Source of the DNA: Candidatus Omnitrophota bacterium
GTDB lineage: Bacteria > Omnitrophota > Gorgyraeia > B26-G9
DNA: 5,419 nucleotides
Assembly (NCBI GenBank): GCA_023136735.1
Contig: JAGLQQ010000165.1
Span: 1 to 5,419 of the forward strand
Reading direction: 5' to 3'
Under the pieces are notes generated by a model. The model saw only the letters and a list, made by a program, of their open reading frames with translations. It was not told the DNA's origin and did no database searches. Both the position numbers and the translations under genes were made by a program. Below, in pieces: positions 1 to 5,419 of the stretch (positions within the stretch are counted from its first letter, which is position 1; each line of letters starts with the position of its first letter).

Positions 1-1
1 A

Positions 2-387
2 AAACACAACGAATATTTGCCTAAATCAGTGAACGCGCTTAAAAATTCCCCCATAATCTTTATTCGAAGTCCACACTAAATAAGAAAGAGCCGTATATTA
101 TAATAAGAAACGTAATAATCCCGGGCATCTGTTCTAGGGCAGAAACTATTTTCGGCGAAGAAAAGAGCGAAATTATTGCTAAAAAACATAGCGCTTTTCT
201 TACTCGCAAAGTAATAATTTTTATTGCTAGAAAAATGACTGCATTAACCAATAAACAGATCGGAGAATATTTTAATATTGGTGATACCGCGGTAATTAAA
301 GAGGGTAATTTAGTTGAGGTTTTATTAAAAGAGGATAAGCAATTAAAGCAGAAGGTGAACGGGGTATTTTTAGCTTTCAGTGTCTGA
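2..387 (+). pseudogene. Decayed REP-associated (Y1/HUH) transposase with DnaA-like C-terminal domain
   Basis: Remnant of a TnpA-REP / IS200-like tyrosine transposase, a family that cuts and rejoins single-stranded DNA. In the frame of positions 84-143 the translation reads YNKKRNNPGHLF, then a TAG at 135-137, then GR. This matches the family's conserved N-K-K-...-G-H-L-F-Q-G-R block, with the Gln codon CAG apparently mutated to TAG. From about 139 the similarity continues in a different frame (positions 142-387). There a DnaA-like helix-turn-helix tail reads RKVIIFIARKMTALTNKQIG and continues to a TGA at 385-387. The catalytic HUH and Tyr motifs are not visible: the N-terminal part lies beyond the window, and the stretch between the GHLF block and the tail is missing. 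A further in-frame stop sits at 81-83. Nonsense codons, a frame change and an internal deletion together mark it as dead. Family recognition is from motif memory and fairly firm. Confidence 0.75.
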
Positions 388-567
388 CCCTATAATCTCT
401 CACTCTTGTGGTTTTCTTCTTTTTTCTATCTTAACCATTGGTCCGAATTATGGGGAGTATTATAATTTCCCAAATGCAGCTTTCTTAAAACCAAAGAGTT
501 CATTATAAAAATATTTTTCAAAGTATATTCTTTGCTTATAACAATACAAGGAAATGTCTAAAGATTA
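388..567. other. Non-coding spacer between transposase remnant and the minus-strand operon
   Basis: No open frame of note. It is AT-rich, with a 12-bp A/T palindrome (AAAAATATTTTT, 507-518) and a weak GGGA/TCCC pairing (453-471). Neither is followed by a convincing T-run in the direction of either flanking gene, so I do not call a terminator for the operon that ends at 568. The bases GTCTGACC (382-389) overlap the transposase stop codon and may belong to the old element's end. Confidence 0.6.
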
Positions 568-3534
568 TTATATTGCCTGTTCAATACTGTTAATCATAGA
601 TAGTCCGCCGGCAATTTCAGAAACAACCGGCAAGGCTTTTCTCCCAGGAAACACAGCTGAATTTGTATCATTGTTTTCCGGGGAATAAGGCTCTGTCTGC
701 CATAAAGAAATATCATCTGAAAATTCAGTGTATTTTTCCCATTCTTTTTTAGGATCGAATATTCGCGCGATAGTTTCCTGCAGCTTGTTTTTATCTAAAG
801 CTCGCGGGTCGCGGAGAACTATATTATATAGCTTCAACGCGGCATCAGCCATTTCCAAGGAGTATTCACGGGCATGATGACCATATAATAAAATCCAGCT
901 TAAAAAAGCCTGCCGTTCCCGCAGATTCAAATATTTACAAATCCGATGGTAGTGAGAATGGATAAAAAATTTCTTGCCGTTTTTCAGTAAGCTTTCCGCG
1001 TCTTTGATTTGAGCGCCCATTATTTCAAGCCCAAAAGGGTCAGCGGTTTGATGCGCCTTATCCCGCTCCTTGCCGAAATATTCACTGTCAAATCCCGCAT
1101 TATCCGGGACATTTTTTTCGATTAATTCCGCGAAGGCTTTTTTAAGCGTTTCTTTTAAATCTTGATCGAAACAATGCTCTAAGATTAAATCCAGGCTTTT
1201 GCGCAAATACTGTTTATAAATACCAGAATCATATTCTTGAGAGTTATCCGTTAAATCCTTAAAGTGGTTTAGGACTATTCTTTCTTTTCCCTGATTGTCC
1301 GGGGTTAGCGAAAAACTGTACTTATGCAAATGCGGCCTTACATCAATAACCGCGGCTGTTTTCCACATTGACTTCTGGTGTTTAAAAAAAAGATATAAAT
1401 ATTCTTTTATTAATTTAATTTTCGCTTCATTATCCATGCCTTTTTCCGCGAATACTTGTATTAGCCTGCTTTCTACGGACATCCAGGTCGCTTTTTTTAC
1501 CAAAACTTCGCCTAATGACCGCACTGTTAGACTCTCATCATCAATATCCACGACAACTTTTTTTTGCAGTTCTGTAAAATCAAAGAACGCTGATTCCACC
1601 ATTAAATTTCCCATTCGCGGCTTTAACACTTCCGTATAAAAATTTTTAAATTCTCTCAAACTTTCTTCTGCCAAAGCTATTAATAGAACCATCCCATAGT
1701 CGCCTTCTTTTTCCAGATATAATTCATTCGCCGGAAAAGGATCATCTTTGATGATTTCCCTTTCAAAAGACTCTTTTCCTGATAACTGCTTTTCAATACC
1801 TTCTTTACATATTGTATTCAATCTTTTGATAAGAACCCGCGCATCAATGCCTAAGTCCTTTAACCACGCGTTTAAGTTCGCTGAGTCGTCTAATTTGCCA
1901 TGTTTCCAGCGCACCCATAAAGATTCAGGGATAGATTGGCTTGAAACCCGCACCCAATTATCAATTATTTCCGAGGCTTGCTCAATCCAGGGAATTACAT
2001 ATTTAGCGTCTTCCTGCCTCTTCATTTTGAGAACAGCAGCAACATCCATTTTTCTTTTTTCTTCTTCTTCCGCTCTTTTTTCCCGCCGCCAAATAGTAAT
2101 ATCCGAATCTGCCCATACTGCATAACCAAAATCTATTAAAGCATTTAGTTCTTGGCTCGCGCTAACCCCGATGCCTTCAAAAATCAATATCCCCGTGCCC
2201 GGTAAAAACCGCTGCAGAAAATCTATTTTCCCTCCTTCTGGAAGCTGATACCATTTTCTGCCGACAACTAACCGCATATTTTCCCACTTATTTTTAGGGA
2301 CATAGTAACGAATACCATTAATAAGAAGAATGTTCTCTTCTTCATTTGTTTCTATCTCAAAGCGCAATGTATTTATTTGCATTGCATGTATTTGCTTGCC
2401 GTTATATGCTAAAATAGGTTTTCCTTGTTCCGAGATCTTTAGAGAGATTGCTTCCGCATGTAACTCTTCATTCTTTTTTAAATAATCATCTACTTCTTCC
2501 TGAGGCATTAAATCTACTGTATCTAAGCCTACCCTGTTTTCATCTACAACATACTCTGAATCACCGATGCCAAGCACTATCTCATTTTGCGCGGTCTTAC
2601 TTGTGCGCACGGTATAATCGCCTAGTTGAATTTCTGTACCTTTTCCCCCTTTTTTTCCGTTAGAGGTTAAATACAAAAAATATTCTCCGGTTTTATCTTT
2701 TTTCAATGTCGCGCGCAATGAACCGTCCTGGATGATAACATTTCCTTGTTCATAAACAAATTTAAGCCTCGCCCGCGGCGGGCCAAAGTCAAACAAAGGC
2801 GTATAACTTGTTTTACCACGGATATTCTTATGCGCGGCCGCTATATGCTGTTCAATCTGAAATTTTTTAGTCACATCCTCACTCGTCTTATGAGTAACCG
2901 GGTCAATAGTCCTCTCATCTTTAGGTAAAATATTATGATCAAACAATGAAACAACCGTTCCTTTGGATTTCTCATAAAATGCTTTTAGCATTTTCATAAA
3001 TGTAGTCTTCCCGCTTGCCCCCAACCCAACAACTATTCCCGCGGCCGGGCCAATTATCTTTTTTGGGAATTTTGTAATAAAAGCTTTCCCATAACTTTCA
3101 ATAGCTTGTTCCGGGGTAAATTCCTCATTGCTTTCACTTTGTATTTCTTGAAGCATAAGATTATACATTTTTATGGCCTCATCAACAATCTTTCGTGTTT
3201 CGGTATCTAAAGCTTTGATTTCCAGCTCTGATAAGGCTGTTTTGGTCCCCCTCGCTAATTCCTCAGGGTTTTTGTCCGCAAAAAAAACTTTACAAGCCTG
3301 GACAATTTTCGGATTGTTCATTTGCAAAGCAGGCGAAAGACAGGCAGAAGGCTGCCCGAACATTAATTCCGAAGCCGCCCAGGACATATTCCCTAATAAA
3401 AACGCCTGGATAATGAGAAAAGAAACGATCCTGAGCATTATTTGCCTTTGTTTCCGTGCCAAAACTAAACCGGACTGGTAAAAAGCCCGCGGCGAACCGT
3501 TTTCTTTTTTATATCTTATTTTTATTTTTTTCAT
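568..3534 (-). CDS. Large protein with uridine-kinase-like P-loop domain, split by a beta-rich insertion; N-terminal signal
   Basis: 988 residues. A very basic N-region (1-35) leads into a hydrophobic segment (about 36-50) with a possible cleavage after SWA (51-53), then CLSPALQ (65-71). Residues 160-257 and 446-530 resemble the two halves of uridine kinase/phosphoribulokinase. They show Walker A GLGASGKT (170-177), SLFDHN with Asp199 where URK has its catalytic Asp, TPLFDF (245-250) like the nucleoside-binding PVYDF motif, ILIFEG (449-454), and DSDITIWRREKR (476-487) like the URK Arg-rich lid. Between them sits a roughly 190-residue beta-rich insertion (about 257-446) not found in ordinary URK, which is only about 210-260 residues in total. 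Residues 531-988 are mostly helical and unrecognised. Substrate unknown; activity on a nucleoside is plausible but unproven. The start at 3534 follows the upstream stop by 22 bp but has only a weak AAAGA site. The frame stays open to an ATG at 3636, but that extension would overlap the upstream gene. An ATG at 3438 (956 residues, preceded by AAAGG) is the main alternative. Confidence 0.8.
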   Translation of the reverse strand: MKKIKIRYKKENGSPRAFYQSGLVLARKQRQIMLRIVSFLIIQAFLLGNMSWAASELMFGQPSACLSPALQMNNPKIVQACKVFFADKNPEELARGTKTALSELEIKALDTETRKIVDEAIKMYNLMLQEIQSESNEEFTPEQAIESYGKAFITKFPKKIIGPAAGIVVGLGASGKTTFMKMLKAFYEKSKGTVVSLFDHNILPKDERTIDPVTHKTSEDVTKKFQIEQHIAAAHKNIRGKTSYTPLFDFGPPRARLKFVYEQGNVIIQDGSLRATLKKDKTGEYFLYLTSNGKKGGKGTEIQLGDYTVRTSKTAQNEIVLGIGDSEYVVDENRVGLDTVDLMPQEEVDDYLKKNEELHAEAISLKISEQGKPILAYNGKQIHAMQINTLRFEIETNEEENILLINGIRYYVPKNKWENMRLVVGRKWYQLPEGGKIDFLQRFLPGTGILIFEGIGVSASQELNALIDFGYAVWADSDITIWRREKRAEEEEKRKMDVAAVLKMKRQEDAKYVIPWIEQASEIIDNWVRVSSQSIPESLWVRWKHGKLDDSANLNAWLKDLGIDARVLIKRLNTICKEGIEKQLSGKESFEREIIKDDPFPANELYLEKEGDYGMVLLIALAEESLREFKNFYTEVLKPRMGNLMVESAFFDFTELQKKVVVDIDDESLTVRSLGEVLVKKATWMSVESRLIQVFAEKGMDNEAKIKLIKEYLYLFFKHQKSMWKTAAVIDVRPHLHKYSFSLTPDNQGKERIVLNHFKDLTDNSQEYDSGIYKQYLRKSLDLILEHCFDQDLKETLKKAFAELIEKNVPDNAGFDSEYFGKERDKAHQTADPFGLEIMGAQIKDAESLLKNGKKFFIHSHYHRICKYLNLRERQAFLSWILLYGHHAREYSLEMADAALKLYNIVLRDPRALDKNKLQETIARIFDPKKEWEKYTEFSDDISLWQTEPYSPENNDTNSAVFPGRKALPVVSEIAGGLSMINSIEQAI

Positions 3535-3556
3535 CGTTATTCTTTTTAAAGTTAGA

Positions 3557-5008
3557 TTATATTGCCCTCTCAACAAGGCTCTCCGGCTTAAATATTCCAA
3601 CCCCAGGATTATACGGCCGGCTATTTTGTAAATCAAGCGACTTTCTTTCCTTCCGGTAAATCATTTTTAATGCCTGATAAATTTTCCCCTGTGAAATATC
3701 AGTAGGGATTGTATTTTCTTGGGTATATTCTTTAATTACGCTCCATATTTCCCAATGAAATAAATATCCTAATTTTTCCGATTCCACGGAGATAGCAATA
3801 TCCTTCGGATTGATATATTTTTGCCAATTTTTCCCGAAATATCCACGCGCAAATTTTTGAACAACCTGGAAAGTGCTCTTCATGGGAGCAGTTTCGTCGG
3901 GCCATTCTCTATAGTCTGTTAAATATTCCCACAACATCCTCGAGGTATCCAGCCAGCGAAACGCGATTGTCATAACCTCTTGTTTTCCCTCAGGAAAACC
4001 CCCTATCTCTAAAACGCGATCAAGGTCTTTGGCGATAAATTTTATTCCTTCAGGCGTCCGCATTTTAGCAAAATTTCCAAAGTGAGGAAATCGGTGTATA
4101 AATCCAGCGTCATGAATCCTCCGCAGAAGTCCGGCTAAGGCCTCCACGTGTTCCTCGTCATCTTTGGGATTGCATCTATCATCCTGAACTGATTCCATCA
4201 CGAATAGCACAAAACCGACCTTGTTCCCCCTAAACAGCAAATCATTATAATAACCTTCTCCTATGGGAGTATCCACGGGAATATTTTTTGCCATAAACCT
4301 TTGATGATATTTATATTCTCTCAGGGCGTTTTCATAAAGCATGGTTCCAAAAGGGGTATTTATTGGCCCGGTATTTAAAATCTCACCATCATTATTCGCG
4401 GTTGGAACCCCCGGTGTTTTCCCTGCTCCCTCGACATACTCAAGAACTTCACCATTCTCAACCTGTGGAAGCACTGCTTTTAGACGTAAAGATAACGCCT
4501 TTATTGTCATTTCCCTGTATTTTATCGGCTTCTCAAACACAATAAGATCAGAACGCCCATCAGTTATTTTGCCGGTTTTATCCTCAGTAATAACTTGTTC
4601 TATTTTTTCTAAAACCGTTAAATTCTCCCCTTTAACCTTTAGTGTCGAAAACACATTAAAATCGTCATCAAATATATTTAAGGTTGCCGGATGAGCGCCC
4701 TTTAGGTTTAGCACGGATGCCCCCTCTATAAATTCCAGCCCGGGCATTAAATCGCTTAGGTTTTTTATTAACCGGGTAAAATCCGTTTGAAACGCCGGCA
4801 TTTGCATGCAAATATTTGGCGCTAACATTGTTGCTGATTCTTTTTCGCCCATAGTGAGATTTTTATTTCTTAGCCAAAAGCTGTTTTTTTGTTTTATGGC
4901 CCGCGTATTTTCTTGAGAAGACAGCACAGTTCTGGTGGAAAAATTCACTAGTATACTCGCATAGATAAGCATCATGGCTGCAGCTAGTAATCTTATCCCT
5001 CTTCTCAT
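3557..5008 (-). CDS. Kinase-fold protein resembling SelO (protein adenylyltransferase family), probably degenerate; N-terminal signal or anchor
   Basis: 483 residues, first gene of the operon. Residues 7-22 form a hydrophobic stretch after MRRGIR: a signal peptide or membrane anchor with no clear cleavage site. A MLAPNICMQ motif follows at 61-69. The fold call comes from ordered motifs. GEVLEYVEGAGKTP (186-199) parallels the SelO pattern GxxWELQLKGAGxTP. ALREY (228-232) parallels the SelO helix-C IREF/IREY. GFVLFVMES (265-273) looks like a hinge. LLRRIHDAGFIH followed by RFPHFGN (294-312) looks like a catalytic loop with metal-ligand Asn312. KDLDRV (327-332) sits at the DFG position. Two departures stand out: Glu193 stands where SelO has its ATP-binding Lys, and Phe307 stands where canonical kinases have the HRD Asp. 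SelO itself lacks HRD, so the second point alone does not mean inactivity. Residues 335-483 are unassigned. An aminoglycoside-phosphotransferase-type kinase is the alternative. Confidence 0.8.
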   Translation of the reverse strand: MRRGIRLLAAAMMLIYASILVNFSTRTVLSSQENTRAIKQKNSFWLRNKNLTMGEKESATMLAPNICMQMPAFQTDFTRLIKNLSDLMPGLEFIEGASVLNLKGAHPATLNIFDDDFNVFSTLKVKGENLTVLEKIEQVITEDKTGKITDGRSDLIVFEKPIKYREMTIKALSLRLKAVLPQVENGEVLEYVEGAGKTPGVPTANNDGEILNTGPINTPFGTMLYENALREYKYHQRFMAKNIPVDTPIGEGYYNDLLFRGNKVGFVLFVMESVQDDRCNPKDDEEHVEALAGLLRRIHDAGFIHRFPHFGNFAKMRTPEGIKFIAKDLDRVLEIGGFPEGKQEVMTIAFRWLDTSRMLWEYLTDYREWPDETAPMKSTFQVVQKFARGYFGKNWQKYINPKDIAISVESEKLGYLFHWEIWSVIKEYTQENTIPTDISQGKIYQALKMIYRKERKSLDLQNSRPYNPGVGIFKPESLVERAI

Positions 5009-5015
5009 TTAGCAG

Positions 5016-5020
5016 CCCTC
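5016..5020 (-). promoter_or_regulatory. Shine-Dalgarno site of the first operon gene
   Basis: GAGGG on the minus strand, 7 nt before the ATG at 5008. This is the best ribosome binding site in the window and it fixes the start of the 483-residue protein. The in-frame codon just before the ATG is TAA, so no longer start is possible. The downstream gene has no comparable site, which fits translation coupled to the upstream gene across the 22-bp gap. Confidence 0.7.
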
Positions 5021-5063
5021 TATCCCTTCCAATAAACCTTAAAAACATAAACAAATAAACTAT

Positions 5064-5109
5064 TCACCACAGAGAGCACAGAGTTCACATCTGCTTGCCG
5101 GCAAGGCAG
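5064..5109. repeat. 9-bp-period CACAGAG repeat joined to a GC-rich palindrome in the operon leader
   Basis: Two copies and a partial third of a 9-bp unit (CACAGAGAG, CACAGAGTT, CACAT) run from 5068 to 5090. The perfect palindrome TTGCCGGCAA (5095-5104) follows directly, with arms CTGC (5091-5094) and GCAG (5106-5109) separated from it only by one bulged G. Such CCACAGAG-type strings and REP-like palindromes are often dispersed in multiple copies in bacterial genomes. Only one copy lies in this window, so dispersal is not shown here. On the plus strand the palindrome is followed by an A-run, not a T-run, and on the minus strand the T-run lies on the wrong side, so it is not an intrinsic terminator in either direction. 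It lies about 55-100 nt upstream of the operon's first codon. Confidence 0.5.
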
Positions 5110-5176
5110 GAAAAAAAATAAAGAATAAATCGTTCCATCTTTCATGAAACTTTTGACACTACCTAACTAAAATAAA
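5110..5176. promoter_or_regulatory. AT-rich upstream leader with TTTCATGAAA palindrome; promoter not resolved
   Basis: Very AT-rich stretch upstream of the operon containing a perfect 10-bp palindrome, TTTCATGAAA (5140-5149), large enough for a dimeric regulator half-site pair. I searched the minus strand for a -35/-10 pair with 16-18 bp spacing and found none I would stand behind. The promoter probably lies between here and 5030 if the operon starts in this window. Confidence 0.25.
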
Positions 5177-5419
5177 CTATGCTCTTGTTGAAGTGCAGTA
5201 AAGTCTACCATATTCTTCTAAAATTTGCCATTTTTTACGGGGAATTTTTAAAAGAATACCTAATAAGCGTAATTGGGCTGCTTTTTGATGTAAATGAGGT
5301 TGTGGAGCAGGGAGGTTCCTTTTGCAAAATTTGCCCAGGTTCTGGCAGAGGAATTGAATGTAAATCCGGAAGATGCGTAATGGTAGATTTGATTGGGTTC
5401 TTTCGCGTTAAATGTGGAG
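5177..5419. other. Unresolved region with overlapping open frames on both strands; possible gene remnant at the window edge
   Basis: On the minus strand a frame is open from 5407 down to a TAG at 5177-5179 (76 codons). It has no ATG and ends LLKIPRKKWQILEEYGRLY plus seven more residues, which reads like real protein. A second minus frame (to TAG near 5269) and a third (to TAA near 5235) are also free of stops from near the window edge. On the plus strand an ATG at 5179 opens 80 codons running off the window, with a Cys-rich stretch CKICPGSGRGIECKSGRC, but no ribosome binding site precedes it. I recognise none of these. The likeliest reading is a decayed minus-strand gene with frameshifts. Confidence 0.3.

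Noticed and set aside
60..251. 63-codon minus-strand frame with a hydrophobic, membrane-like translation
   Set aside because: It is antisense to the transposase remnant; the hydrophobicity is the mirror of Lys/Arg- and Asn-rich codons on the plus strand.
1295..2125. Plus-strand open frames of 114 and 125 codons inside the large gene
   Set aside because: They are shadows antisense to a long, motif-bearing coding frame, and I saw no recognisable protein features in their translations.
3535..3636. N-terminal extension of the large protein to the ATG at 3636
   Set aside because: It overlaps the end of the upstream gene by about 80 bp, and the extra 34 residues look like out-of-frame reading of that gene; the ATG at 3534 sits just after the upstream stop.
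3557..5008. Shared C-terminal ending (ERAI and EQAI) of the two proteins as a sorting tag
   Set aside because: Four residues ending in the same two amino acids is too little to separate from chance.
5091..5120. GC palindrome next to an A/T run as an intrinsic terminator
   Set aside because: The T-run would precede the hairpin on the minus strand and is an A-run on the plus strand, so it does not fit termination in either direction.
39..5251. 13-bp inverted match (TTAAAAATTCCCC at 39-51 and its reverse complement at 5239-5251) that might be terminal repeats of a mobile unit
   Set aside because: A match of this length in 5.4 kb of AT-rich sequence is expected by chance, and no extension or target duplication is seen.

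Overview
The window looks like a fragment of an uncultured bacterium, probably of the Omnitrophota (OP3) type. This rests on style rather than on a marker gene. It is AT-rich and carries two large proteins of no familiar household family. Each has a basic, hydrophobic N-terminus followed by a short Leu-Ser-Pro or Leu-Ala-Pro motif, an arrangement I associate with that phylum. No rRNA, tRNA or other phylogenetic marker is present, so the assignment is an inference.

Layout from left to right. Positions 2-387 (+) hold the wreck of a REP-associated (Y1/HUH-type) transposase: a conserved block ending in an amber codon, then a frame change, then an intact DnaA-like helix-turn-helix tail. Positions 388-567 are non-coding with no clear terminator. 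The core is a two-gene operon on the minus strand. The upstream gene (5008 to 3557) encodes a 483-residue protein with a kinase-like fold resembling SelO. It is followed 22 bp later by a gene (3534 to 568) encoding a 988-residue protein with a uridine-kinase-like P-loop domain that is split by a beta-rich insertion and followed by about 450 residues I cannot place. Positions 5009-5176 are the leader of this operon. It contains a good ribosome binding site, a 9-bp-period repeat joined to a GC palindrome, and an AT-rich stretch with a TTTCATGAAA palindrome. Positions 5177-5419 are open in several frames on both strands and cannot be resolved here; a decayed or truncated gene is the likeliest reading.

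The interest of the window lies in the gene pair. Two nucleotide-binding folds of different origin, one P-loop and one protein-kinase-like, are co-transcribed. Both carry apparent export signals and both have unusual active sites. They may act together in a nucleotidyl- or phosphoryl-transfer system, but the substrate, the partner and even the compartment are unknown from sequence alone.
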